Origin: HXMU1420-2 sp040830545
GTDB lineage: Bacteria > Pseudomonadota > Alphaproteobacteria > Rhodobacterales > Rhodobacteraceae
Assembly (NCBI GenBank): GCA_040830545.1
Contig: JBFOMB010000008.1
Span: 62,001 to 126,000, forward strand
Length of the DNA: 64,000 bases
Direction: 5' to 3'
Notes under the pieces: generated by a model
What the model saw: only the letters and a program-made list of their open reading frames with translations
What the model was told of the DNA's origin: nothing
Databases searched by the model: none
In this document: positions 24,809-33,745 of the stretch, in pieces
How the letters are laid out: each line of letters starts with the position of its first letter
Numbering within the stretch: position 1 is the stretch's first letter
Position numbers and translations under genes: made by a program

Positions 24809-26347
24809 TTAAGACGCAGGCGACCAGAGCGCAGGCAGGACAGAGCCAGAGGCATGCTGCACGACCTGAATCTGATCGGAATGCAGGATCGGCTGCACAT
24901 ACTGGATCAGCGGAATGACCAGCGCGTTTTCCGCGATATAGCGGTTCACGTCCTGATAAGCGGCCATGCGCTTTTCCTCGTCCGCCTCGACCCAGAGTGG
25001 GCCGATTTGCTGGACCATATCCTCGCCATCCCAGACCGAGTGCGGCGACGGGCCAAACATGGCAAACGCGACAGACGAGGCCGGATCGCCAACCGCGTTG
25101 CCCCAGTTGTAGAATGCCATTTCCGCCAGTTGGTCAGCGGCCCGCAGTTCAAAGTGCTTGGCGACCTCGTAAACCTCGATCTCTGCCTCGATCCCGACAC
25201 GCCGCCACAGACCGACGATGGCCTGAATGATCTCGTAATCCTTGGGTTTGAACCCGCGAGTGGTCTGGATCTTCAGCTTGGCCGGGTTGTCGGGCGAATA
25301 GCCTGATTTCGCCAGCAATTCCTTGGCCAGATCCGGGTTGTATTCGACCGTGATCGACGGATCATAGGCGTCGTAGTCCGGGGTCAGAAGCGTGTCGATC
25401 GGCACGCCATATCCGGACAACAGACGATCCACGATCGTCTTTTTGTCGATGGCATGTGCTGCGGCCTTGCGCACGTTTTCGTCCAGCATCACGCCAATGT
25501 CGTTGATGAAGATCATGCCAACATCCGACACCGGCAGATGCGCACCGGCGATACCGTTTTTGCCCTTGAGCCGGTCATACTCCTCATACGGCATTTCGAT
25601 GGCGACATGAGCGTTGCCGGACTCGATTTCGGCCACGCGGCTGGCGGCGTCGGTCACAAACTTGATCGTTACCGTTTTATACGCCGGGGCACCGCCCCAG
25701 TAGTCTTCGTTTGCCTTCAGCCGTACAAACGCGTTGCGTTCGTATTTGTCAACCATGTAGGGGCCGGTGCCGATGGGCGCGGCTTCGAACCCTTCGGGGC
25801 CAACAGCCTCCATATAGTTCTTGGGCAGGCAATAGCCGGTCAGGAAATACATCCATTTCAACATCATCGGATCGAACTGGCCCATCTTGGCCGTGATCCG
25901 ATTGCCGTCGATCTGCGCGTCCTGCAGGTTGCCCCAGACCTGAGCCAGCGGGCTGCCGTTTTCCGGATTGCCGGTGCGCGCCCAGGTGTAGACCACATCC
26001 TCAGGCGTGAAGTCGTCGCCATTGTGCCATTTGACACCTTCGCGCACATCGACCCAGATGCCGGAGTTGTCGTCGGTAAAGCCCCAGTCGGTCAGCAGAC
26101 CGGGGGCCGGGGACAGATCCGGGTTCTGGTGAATGAACATGTCGAACACGGATTGATAGATACCCTGAATCGTCGGGTTCACCGCCGACAGGCCCACGGT
26201 CGGGTCCCAACTGGGCAGGTTGACGTTGTTGGCAATCACAAGGTCGTCGATGCCCTGCGCCAACAGGCTGAACGGTGCGCTGCCCAGCGCCAGTCCGGTG
26301 CCCGCCGCCGCGCTTTTCATCAGATTACGTCTGGAAATCAGTGTCAT
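24809..26347 (-). CDS. ABC transporter substrate-binding protein, family 5
   Basis: The 512-residue protein has a Tat-type signal (ISRRNLMKSAAAGTGLALG) and a peptide/nickel-binding family 5 domain (WDPTVGLSAVNPTIQGIYQSVFD ... WVDVREGVKWHNGDDFTPEDVVYTW ... GTGPYMVDKY). It would capture the solute in the periplasm. Family 5 members bind peptides but also opines, sugars and aromatic or nitrogenous compounds. The operon's indole enzymes make an indole derivative or tryptophan peptide a reasonable guess. GGGAG precedes the ATG. Confidence 0.9.
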   Translation of the reverse strand: MTLISRRNLMKSAAAGTGLALGSAPFSLLAQGIDDLVIANNVNLPSWDPTVGLSAVNPTIQGIYQSVFDMFIHQNPDLSPAPGLLTDWGFTDDNSGIWVDVREGVKWHNGDDFTPEDVVYTWARTGNPENGSPLAQVWGNLQDAQIDGNRITAKMGQFDPMMLKWMYFLTGYCLPKNYMEAVGPEGFEAAPIGTGPYMVDKYERNAFVRLKANEDYWGGAPAYKTVTIKFVTDAASRVAEIESGNAHVAIEMPYEEYDRLKGKNGIAGAHLPVSDVGMIFINDIGVMLDENVRKAAAHAIDKKTIVDRLLSGYGVPIDTLLTPDYDAYDPSITVEYNPDLAKELLAKSGYSPDNPAKLKIQTTRGFKPKDYEIIQAIVGLWRRVGIEAEIEVYEVAKHFELRAADQLAEMAFYNWGNAVGDPASSVAFAMFGPSPHSVWDGEDMVQQIGPLWVEADEEKRMAAYQDVNRYIAENALVIPLIQYVQPILHSDQIQVVQHASGSVLPALWSPAS

Positions 26348-26377
26348 GTTTCGGTTCTCCCTATTGTCGTTTTCAGT

Positions 26378-27940
26378 TCATTTTCCGGCCAGTTTCTGCG
26401 CCAGCATGTATCCCGGCCCAGCACCTGTGCCGCCACCTGGCCACACGGCAGCGCCTGTCAGGTGCAGGTTTTTGATCGGGGTTGATCCATCCGCATGGCC
26501 CCGCATGGGACGGAACAGGAAATGCTGGGTCAGATGATGGCTGCCGCAGACCTGATCGCCACCAACGAGGTTGGCGTTGTCCGCCTCCAGCTCGGCCGGG
26601 GTCACAACGCGACGCGCAATCACCTTGTCCCGCAGACCGGGTGCATATCGTTCGATGATGTCAAAGGCGCGCTCGGCCATCGGGCCCGCAACGATTGCCC
26701 AATCAGTCTCTGATATTGTCCCCGCCGCATCGCCTTTGATCTCACCCGGAACCATGCGGACTTGCAGCCACAGGACATGTTTGCCATCCGGCGCGCGGGA
26801 CGGGTCCACCGCTGTCGGCTGGCCGACCACGATCACCGGCTCATCCGGCAGCAACCCGGCCTTGGCCTGCGCGTAGGTGCGCGCCATCTGATCCAGCGAG
26901 GGGGCGAGGTGGATATAGGCGAATTGCTTCAGCTCTTCGCCCGCCGTCCAATCCAGCGCCTCGTCCAGTGCGACATGAATCATCATTGTGCCGGGCGCAT
27001 GGGCGAACTTGGCGAGCTTGCTGTCAAAACGCGCATCTCCCGTCGAGCCCGTCAACCTCGCCAGACCCGAGGGCGAGACATTGGCGATCACCACCTTGCG
27101 CGCCATGACCTCCTGCCCGCTGTCCAGCCGGATGCCCTTGGCTTTGCCCTTTTGATGGATCACTGCAGCCACTCGGGCCTTGCAGTGGATTTCGCCACCT
27201 CTGGATTGGATCAGACTGACCAACGCGTCGGTGACGCCCCCAGCGCCGCCTTTGCCCAGCGCCATGCCAAAGGCCTGACCGGCCATGCCTTCCAGATAGG
27301 GAAACAGCGCGCCGCCCGCGACGTCCGGAGCGAAATCCAGGTGCATGCCCCAGGCGCCTAGCATCGCCTTGACCTTGTCACTTTCAAACGTTTCGTCGAG
27401 CCATGCGCGGGGCGACATCAACAGGAAACGACCCAGATCGGATACGCCTGCCGGTTTCAGCTTGCGCAACAGTTTCCAGAACAGACCGCCCAGACTGCCA
27501 CTGCCCATTGGAGAGCCTAATATGGCAAAAATCGCTTCGGCCCGCGTACCGAAGTCGTCGGTCAACGAACGCCACACAGCAGAGTCAGCTCCGGACACCT
27601 GCGCGATGCGGGTCGCGTTGGCCTCTGCATCGTTGGTGACACCCAGCCAGCTGCCATCTGGGAACGCGGTGGCAAAGGGTTTGGCCACTGGCGCAAACTC
27701 CAGCCCATGTCCCGCCAGCGTTTCGGCGTTGGCCTGATGAAACGCGGACCCGGCAAACAGCGACAGGTTCATCGCCGCCCAGTCATGTTTGAACCCGGGT
27801 TCGGTCAGCTCCAGCGTCTTCACCGCGCCGCCGGGCCGGTCTGCGGCCTCATAGATGGCGACCGACCAACCTTTGTTCTGCATGTGCGCGGCAGCGACTA
27901 GAGAGTTGATGCCGGACCCGATGATGATGGCGTCGGTCAT
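26378..27940 (-). CDS. FAD-dependent oxidoreductase, phytoene-desaturase/PYROXD2-like (copy 1)
   Basis: The 520-residue flavoprotein has an N-terminal dinucleotide fold (IIIGSGINSLVAAAHMQNKGWSV ... EAADRPGGAVKT) and a C-terminal FAD motif (NLHLTGAAVWPGGGTGAGPGYMLA). It belongs to the CrtI/PYROXD2-like amine-oxidase superfamily. It starts in a 4-bp overlap with the indolepyruvate oxidoreductase beta gene. A second, related enzyme is encoded at 32174-33739 in the same run, so the pair may catalyse successive dehydrogenations or form a heteromer. Confidence 0.85.
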   Translation of the reverse strand: MTDAIIIGSGINSLVAAAHMQNKGWSVAIYEAADRPGGAVKTLELTEPGFKHDWAAMNLSLFAGSAFHQANAETLAGHGLEFAPVAKPFATAFPDGSWLGVTNDAEANATRIAQVSGADSAVWRSLTDDFGTRAEAIFAILGSPMGSGSLGGLFWKLLRKLKPAGVSDLGRFLLMSPRAWLDETFESDKVKAMLGAWGMHLDFAPDVAGGALFPYLEGMAGQAFGMALGKGGAGGVTDALVSLIQSRGGEIHCKARVAAVIHQKGKAKGIRLDSGQEVMARKVVIANVSPSGLARLTGSTGDARFDSKLAKFAHAPGTMMIHVALDEALDWTAGEELKQFAYIHLAPSLDQMARTYAQAKAGLLPDEPVIVVGQPTAVDPSRAPDGKHVLWLQVRMVPGEIKGDAAGTISETDWAIVAGPMAERAFDIIERYAPGLRDKVIARRVVTPAELEADNANLVGGDQVCGSHHLTQHFLFRPMRGHADGSTPIKNLHLTGAAVWPGGGTGAGPGYMLAQKLAGK

Positions 27941-29505
27941 GCGGCTGCCCCTTCGGTAAAGGACGCAATCGTCTGCAATGCGCCATCCAGCGCCTCGCCC
28001 TGTTCGTCCTGCAAAGCGGCTTCGCGCAGGCGACGCACCCAGTCGGCTGCATCTTCGCGGCCCTTGAGTGTATCCAATGCGCCCAGAACGCGGTCGAATT
28101 TCGAATGCCCACGCGCGTGGGTGTCAGAATACCCCTTGATCAACCGGCGACAGCGGACAATTTCAACCGCCAGCGCGTAGTCCGTGGCCACATGCTGCGT
28201 GACTAGCGCCAGCCAACGATCCAGATGCGCCTGTTCTTGTGCATGGCGCAAGGTGCGCAACCGCCAGCCGCGCAGGCCACCCAGAACGTAGAGCATCCCA
28301 AACCCGATCAAGCCGTCCGAGCGGACGCGCCGCCCCCGGTTGAACAGCTTGTCCACCAAGGCCATACGTTTCGGGCTGGCCTCCCACCGGGCACCCATGC
28401 GGGCGGGCAACAGGCCGACGATTTCCTCGGCCCGCGGGTGCATGAATTCCGTCACCATCATCAACGTGCCTTTGGCGGGCTGGACATCGTCGCGCACGCG
28501 GTCAAACCGGGTGCCACGTGTTTTCAGGTCAGCCACACGGATCACATCGTCATAGGCCATGGCCTTGGCAATGTATTTGGCCGCATCGGTTGTCAGTTCC
28601 CAGCCATGCGCCTCAGAATCGCGCGCCTGCACCTTGTCCAAGCGGTCCAGGTACCCGGCGCCGTATTCCACGCTCTGGTAGTCAACGACAGCCCTGAGAC
28701 CCAGACGCGCCATGTCCTGCACCGGATCAGGCAGCGTGTCGACACGGCGCACCAGCTCTTCCCAGCCGTACCGCAGCTCTGCGGGCCCTTCGACCGACTG
28801 CGGCTCAGAGGCCGGCTGTTCCTCGGAAACGGGCTGCTCTGGTTCCGCTCCGGTCTGGGCCAGGGTGTAAGCGGCTGCGAATGCGCGCAAGCTCGCCTCG
28901 ACCCCTTTGCCACCGCGTTTGATTGCGTCCTCAAACGCCTCGCGCGGGAACGGCAGTGCGCCGGACCCGGCCAAAGCCCCGAACAGAGACGCCGAGATGA
29001 CCGAACCGTTGTCATTCGCGACCTTTTCCAGATCGTGCAGGATCAACTTGTTTGCGGCGATTTCGGCAGCTGCATGCACCTCGTCCGGGGGAATTTCCCC
29101 GTTGCCGGGCACCATCTTTTCAGCAATCGAAATCACGCGATGCGTGGATCCGATCAGCGTCGTCCGATCCGGCGTCACGAACCCCCGCATGATCGCGCGC
29201 CCGGTTTCCATCAGTTCCGCGCCGACGACGATATCCACATCACCCTGCGACGGCATGAGCGAGAAAATCGGCGTGCCCTGATCTGCCGGGGCCATTTCGA
29301 TGTAATACACCGTGGACCCCGTGCGCTGCGCCACGCCCGCAACGGACGTGGCCTGACAGGCATACCCCTGGGCACGGGCTGTATCCTCGATCCAGTTGCC
29401 CAGAACGCCACCACCCTGGCCGCCCACGGCCAAACAAGCGAGCTTGATCACTTCGCCCTGGGTGGTATCCGATCCAGTTTCGGGAAGCAGGCTCATGTCG
29501 TTCAT
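27937..29505 (-). CDS. iorB: Indolepyruvate ferredoxin oxidoreductase, beta subunit with C-terminal extension
   Basis: The 522-residue protein has an N-terminal gamma-type 2-oxoacid oxidoreductase domain (CLAVGGQGGGVLGNWIEDTARAQG, about residues 20-205). After an acidic Pro/Glu linker comes a roughly 290-residue helical domain like the DUF6537 tail of proteobacterial single-chain indolepyruvate oxidoreductases. Classical IorB is only about 200 residues. It works with the alpha subunit to turn arylpyruvates and CoA into arylacetyl-CoA, CO2 and reduced ferredoxin. The start overlaps the alpha stop (ATGA). Confidence 0.88.
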   Translation of the reverse strand: MNDMSLLPETGSDTTQGEVIKLACLAVGGQGGGVLGNWIEDTARAQGYACQATSVAGVAQRTGSTVYYIEMAPADQGTPIFSLMPSQGDVDIVVGAELMETGRAIMRGFVTPDRTTLIGSTHRVISIAEKMVPGNGEIPPDEVHAAAEIAANKLILHDLEKVANDNGSVISASLFGALAGSGALPFPREAFEDAIKRGGKGVEASLRAFAAAYTLAQTGAEPEQPVSEEQPASEPQSVEGPAELRYGWEELVRRVDTLPDPVQDMARLGLRAVVDYQSVEYGAGYLDRLDKVQARDSEAHGWELTTDAAKYIAKAMAYDDVIRVADLKTRGTRFDRVRDDVQPAKGTLMMVTEFMHPRAEEIVGLLPARMGARWEASPKRMALVDKLFNRGRRVRSDGLIGFGMLYVLGGLRGWRLRTLRHAQEQAHLDRWLALVTQHVATDYALAVEIVRCRRLIKGYSDTHARGHSKFDRVLGALDTLKGREDAADWVRRLREAALQDEQGEALDGALQTIASFTEGAAA

Positions 29506-31652
29506 GACGCGCCCCCGCTGAATTGCAGGCGACGGGCGGCGCGGCGCGATTGCAGCCAGGTGATGACCTTGCTGCGCCAATCCGCCTTCCTCTTGTCCCA
29601 GCCGGTTGGGTTGTGAATCACGTCCGCGCGGAAGAAGGACGGGCAAAGCACGGCGGCATCCGCCACTTCGCCACAATTGCCGCAGCCGACACAGGTCTGG
29701 TCGATGGAGGCCACTGGATCGTCCCGCAGCGGGTCATCCAGCGTTTTGAGCGACAGGCTGGGGCAGCCCGACAGCCGCATGCAGGCGTGATCGCCGGTGC
29801 ACACATCTTCGTCTACGCCGAACCGAGGCACCTCGACCCGCTCGCCGCCTTTGATCGCCGCATTGCGCTTGGGCTTTTCCCGGCGCTGTCGGTTCAGCAT
29901 GCATTCGGACGACATGACAATCACCTTCGGCCCGTCATAGTCGGTTGTCAGCGCTTCGCGCATGGTGTCGCGCACCTTGCCAACGTCGTAGGTGCGATCA
30001 ATCTGGCGCACCCATTTGACACCAATGCCCTTTACAGCGTCTGCTATCGGGTTGTTTGTCGCCTTGGTTTCGTTAAACGCACGCGACGACAGCAGGTCCT
30101 GCCCGCCGGTGGCGGCGGAGTAGTAGTTGTCGACGATCACAGCGACGGAATCGGACTTGTTATAAACCATGTTCCCGATGGAGGTGCTGAGCCCGTTGTG
30201 CCAGAATCCCCCGTCCCCTAGGATCGAAATCGCGCGCTTCTCTCCGCCACCATCAAAGGCGGCATTGGATGCGGGACCCAGCCCATAGCCCATGGTCGCC
30301 CCGCCGATTTCAAACGGGGGAAGCGATGCGAACAGGTGGCACCCAATGTCACCCGCAATCTGATGTTCTCCCAATTCGTTCTGAGCCAGCTTGATACCCG
30401 CAAAAATCGGGCGTTCCGGGCATCCGGTGCAGAAACTGGGCGGGCGGACGGGCAGGGTTTTAGAAAGGTCAGGAATGTCCAGTTTCGGCGTGTTCGGCGC
30501 GCGGGTGCGGCCGGTCAGCATGTCCGGCGCGACCTGTTTGATATAGGCGGTGACCGAGTCCAGCATCACCTGACCGGTCAGTTCCCCTGCCTGAGGGAAA
30601 AAATCCTTGCCGTGGATTTTCACCGGAGTACCGGTGCGATAGACCATCGTGGACAGGGACTGTTCGATGAATTCCGGCGCGCCTTCTTCCACGACAAGGA
30701 TCGAGTCCTTGTCAGCGCAGAAATCTTGAAATTCAGACTCTACGACCGGATAAGTGACGTTCAGACAATAGATCGGAACCTGTGTGTTGCCGTAGATATC
30801 CGCCAAACCAACCCGTTGCAGCGCGCGGATGACCCCGTTGTACATGCCGCCCTGACACACAATGCCCAGCGGCGCCTCGGACGGGCCGAACATTTCGTTC
30901 AGTTTGTTTTCGACGATGAACTTCTCGGCGGCAGGCCAGCGGTTTTTGACCTTGTCCTGTTCGTGGACAAAGGACCAAGGTGGCAGCACCACACGTTGAA
31001 AATCCTTGCGTGGCTCGGACAGGGCATCGCGCACACTCAGTTCCGGTTTTTTGTTGTCGCGCGTGTCAAAGCTGCCGGTCACGTGGCAGGCGCGGATGCG
31101 GACCATCATCATGACGGGGGTGTTCGACGCCTCGGACAGTTCAAACGCATCGCCCACGGTTTTCACGATGGAGGGCAGGTTTGGACGCGGGTCCATCAGC
31201 CAGAATTGTGATTTCATGGCAAAGGGGTGCGTCCGTTCCTGCATGATGGAGGAGCCTTCACCGTAATCCTCGCCCACAATGATCAACGCGCCGCCGGTCA
31301 CACCAGAGGACGACAGATTCGCCAAAGCGTCAGAGGCGACGTTGACCCCAACAGCGCCTTTGAATGTCACTGCGCCACGGATCGGGTAATGCACCGACGC
31401 AGCCAACATCGCAGCCGCGGCGGCTTCGGATGCGTTGGCCTCGAACCGAACATCCAGTTCGCCGAGCAGTTCCTGCGCATCTGCCAGAACGTCCATCAAG
31501 TGGCTGATTGGTGCACCCTGATAGCCGCCGACATAGCCCACACCATTTTCCAGCAGCGCCTTGGTGATCGCCAGAATCCCCTCGCCGGTGAAAACGTCAC
31601 CGTCACCCTTGCGCAGGTGTTCAACTTCTTTCTTGAAGGATCTTTCTGCCAT
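29502..31652 (-). CDS. iorA: Indolepyruvate ferredoxin oxidoreductase, alpha subunit
   Basis: The 716-residue protein has the pyrimidine-binding ThDP domain (GEGILAITKALLENGVGYVGGYQGAPISHLMD), a transketolase-C-like middle and the diphosphate-binding ThDP domain (IAGDIGCHLFASLPPF, ISILGDGGFWHNG). A C-terminal ferredoxin-like domain carries two Cys groups (CTGDHACMRLSGC and CVGCGNCGEVADAAVLC). It decarboxylates indolepyruvate or other arylpyruvates to form the CoA ester. The second cluster pattern is near-canonical; the first has an unusual spacing. It lies 30 bp after a MarR gene. Confidence 0.92.
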   Translation of the reverse strand: MAERSFKKEVEHLRKGDGDVFTGEGILAITKALLENGVGYVGGYQGAPISHLMDVLADAQELLGELDVRFEANASEAAAAAMLAASVHYPIRGAVTFKGAVGVNVASDALANLSSSGVTGGALIIVGEDYGEGSSIMQERTHPFAMKSQFWLMDPRPNLPSIVKTVGDAFELSEASNTPVMMMVRIRACHVTGSFDTRDNKKPELSVRDALSEPRKDFQRVVLPPWSFVHEQDKVKNRWPAAEKFIVENKLNEMFGPSEAPLGIVCQGGMYNGVIRALQRVGLADIYGNTQVPIYCLNVTYPVVESEFQDFCADKDSILVVEEGAPEFIEQSLSTMVYRTGTPVKIHGKDFFPQAGELTGQVMLDSVTAYIKQVAPDMLTGRTRAPNTPKLDIPDLSKTLPVRPPSFCTGCPERPIFAGIKLAQNELGEHQIAGDIGCHLFASLPPFEIGGATMGYGLGPASNAAFDGGGEKRAISILGDGGFWHNGLSTSIGNMVYNKSDSVAVIVDNYYSAATGGQDLLSSRAFNETKATNNPIADAVKGIGVKWVRQIDRTYDVGKVRDTMREALTTDYDGPKVIVMSSECMLNRQRREKPKRNAAIKGGERVEVPRFGVDEDVCTGDHACMRLSGCPSLSLKTLDDPLRDDPVASIDQTCVGCGNCGEVADAAVLCPSFFRADVIHNPTGWDKRKADWRSKVITWLQSRRAARRLQFSGGAS

Positions 31653-31682
31653 TCATCTGGGTCCGTTTTCGGTCCTTGATCG

Positions 31683-32177
31683 TCAAATCTTGTTTCTGCG
31701 GATGTTCAGCAGCATGGTTTTCAGAGTGCGCAGGAACGCTGCGCGGTCTTCTGGTGCGACCCCGCGAAACATGTCCTCATAAGCGCCCGCCATGGTCGGC
31801 CATAGCTGTTCAAACGCGCTGCGCCCTTCGTCTGTCAGAACAACACGTGTGGCGCGGGCGTCTTGTCCGTCCGCTTCGCGGCGAATGCGGCCTTCGCGTT
31901 CCAGCGCGTCCAATGCGCGACTGAGTGTGGATTGTTCAACCACCGCATAGACCGACAATTCCCTTATTAGGGGCCTGTTTACGACCGACAACACCGCCAG
32001 CGCCCGCATCTTTGCCGTGGTCAGGCCCATGCCCGCCATGTCGTCACGCAGGGTGGCGTTGTAACGCCCCATGATGCGGTTCATCAGGTAGGGTTCGAAA
32101 TTCTCCAGCCCGATTGTGCCCAACAGGGGCGTTTCGACCGACACTGTGTCGTCAAAATCATCGCTGTCCTTGGTCAT
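31683..32177 (-). CDS. MarR-family regulator inside the indole operon
   Basis: The 164-residue protein has a MarR core (LTTAKMRALAVLSVVNRPLIRELSVYAVVEQSTLSRALDALEREGRIRRE) and wing (DARATRVVLTDEGRSAF). Its start overlaps the stop of the upstream FAD oxidoreductase gene, so it is translated from the operon itself and probably regulates the operon promoter near 34.5-34.8 kb. Codons 73-78 contain CTAATAAGG, unlike the high-GC codons around them. Confidence 0.87.
   Translation of the reverse strand: MTKDSDDFDDTVSVETPLLGTIGLENFEPYLMNRIMGRYNATLRDDMAGMGLTTAKMRALAVLSVVNRPLIRELSVYAVVEQSTLSRALDALEREGRIRREADGQDARATRVVLTDEGRSAFEQLWPTMAGAYEDMFRGVAPEDRAAFLRTLKTMLLNIRRNKI
31961..31980 (+). repeat. CCTTATTAG motif, copy 1
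   Basis: CCCTTATTAG followed by GGGCCTGTTT lies inside the MarR coding region, in the antisense direction. Compare the copies at 38373, 40950 and 57674, all read on the plus strand. Confidence 0.45.
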
Positions 32178-33739
32178 CCGCCCAGCGCCTTTGCCATATT
32201 GTAGCCGGATCCGCCGCCCAGACCGGGACCGGGATGGGTCGACGCCCCGATGTGATGCAGGTTGAGAATGGGCGTTTCTCCGTTTTTAGAGCCTGTAAAT
32301 GGCCTCCAAAGGAAGAATTGATCAATCGAACAAATCCCGCCATAGGGGTCGCCACCAACTAGGTTGATGTTCATCGCTTCCAGATCAGCAGGGGAATAGG
32401 CGCGGCGGGCCAGCTTGATTTCGTCAAAATTGGTGATGTGTTCGCGCAGTATCGCTTCCAGACGGTCGGCGAACGCCTCGCGTGTTGCCTCGTTCCATGT
32501 GCCATCGGTTTCGATCTCCTTGGCAGCGTCCCCCTTGACCACGCGCGGTGCGTCGGGGATTTGCAGCCACAGGATCGCCTTGCCCTCTGGGCAGCGGGTC
32601 GGGTCCAACCTGTGCGGTTGCCCCACGCAGATCGTCGGCACCTCGGGCAGCATCCCGCGTTCTGCCTCGTTCGCCGATTTAGAGACTGAATCGACCCCAT
32701 CCGCCAAGTGGATCAGTGCCACGTCGTCCAGCCCATCGGCGTTCCATTGCGGTGCGCCATCCAACGCATAGTGCAGTTGATAGTTGCCGCGCCCGTGGCG
32801 ATAGGAATTCGCCTGATCCGCCTCAACCGGGGCCGCGCCATCCAGCAAACGTCCATAGAGCTGCCCGGGCGCGACGGAGGCGATTACGTTCTTGGCCTCG
32901 ATCCGTGTTCCGTCTGCCAATTCGACGCCTGCGGCCTGTCCGTTTGATGTTGTGATCTTTGTAACGTCCGAACCCGTGCGGATTTCACCACCTTGCGCCT
33001 CAATCAGACTCTGAAATGCGGCCACGGCCTGCGCTGATCCTCCTTTGACCACCGGCGCACCCGCGGCTTCCAAAGCAAAGGATATGACCTTGCCCATCTG
33101 TCCTGAATAAGTCGCCTCTGGCGTCAGACCCGCGTGAAGTGGCCAGGGCGCAAAAAGCGCCTGCACATCCGGGGAAGAAAATTCCGTTTCCAACCATCCC
33201 CGTGCCGGCAACAAGGCATCTCCGAACCAGGTTTTCAGCCCATTTAGACCCTTTTTCCGCCACTGCCCGAACAACAGCCGGGCCATCTGCCAGGACCACA
33301 TCCGCCCGCCCAGCAGCGCAAACAAGAAATCCGCGTCCCCGCCGATACCACCCACAACAGCGTCATGTGCGGCCCCATCACCCGGTGCGCGGGCATCGAA
33401 CGCCGCGACATTTGCGGCGTGATCCATGCTCAGCACCAGCGATGACCCGTCCGGGCGTAGGACGCCGGTAGGTTTATCCGTATGGCAAAACTCCAGACCG
33501 TGCTGACCCAACGCCTCCCCAAGCTCGGCAAAGCCCGGGGAGGTCAGGAACAGCACAAAGGTGGTCGCCATGACATCGTGCCGGAACCCCGGCACGGTGA
33601 TTTCTTCGGTCTTCATGCACCCGCCGGGGGTATCTTCGCGTTCCAGCACCAGCACCTTGTCGCCCTTGCGCGACAGCAAGGCCGCGCAAACCAGCGCATT
33701 GATGCCGGAACCGATGATGACGTGATCGACGGGTGCCAT
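32174..33739 (-). CDS. FAD-dependent oxidoreductase, phytoene-desaturase/PYROXD2-like (copy 2)
   Basis: The 521-residue flavoprotein is a paralogue of the enzyme at 26378. It has the start VIIGSGINALVCAALLSRKGDKVLVLEREDTPGGCMKTEE and the end ILNLHHIGASTHPGPGLGGGSGYNMAKAL. AAAGGG precedes the ATG. It follows the isatin hydrolase gene by 6 bp. Its place in the operon suggests oxidation of an indole-derived intermediate, which is inference only. Confidence 0.85.
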   Translation of the reverse strand: MAPVDHVIIGSGINALVCAALLSRKGDKVLVLEREDTPGGCMKTEEITVPGFRHDVMATTFVLFLTSPGFAELGEALGQHGLEFCHTDKPTGVLRPDGSSLVLSMDHAANVAAFDARAPGDGAAHDAVVGGIGGDADFLFALLGGRMWSWQMARLLFGQWRKKGLNGLKTWFGDALLPARGWLETEFSSPDVQALFAPWPLHAGLTPEATYSGQMGKVISFALEAAGAPVVKGGSAQAVAAFQSLIEAQGGEIRTGSDVTKITTSNGQAAGVELADGTRIEAKNVIASVAPGQLYGRLLDGAAPVEADQANSYRHGRGNYQLHYALDGAPQWNADGLDDVALIHLADGVDSVSKSANEAERGMLPEVPTICVGQPHRLDPTRCPEGKAILWLQIPDAPRVVKGDAAKEIETDGTWNEATREAFADRLEAILREHITNFDEIKLARRAYSPADLEAMNINLVGGDPYGGICSIDQFFLWRPFTGSKNGETPILNLHHIGASTHPGPGLGGGSGYNMAKALGG

Positions 33740-33745
33740 CAGGCC

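Noticed and set aside
28225..29616. A 463-codon plus-strand frame.
   Set aside because: It is antisense to the indolepyruvate oxidoreductase beta gene, which has strong family motifs. No motif or ribosome site supports the plus-strand reading.
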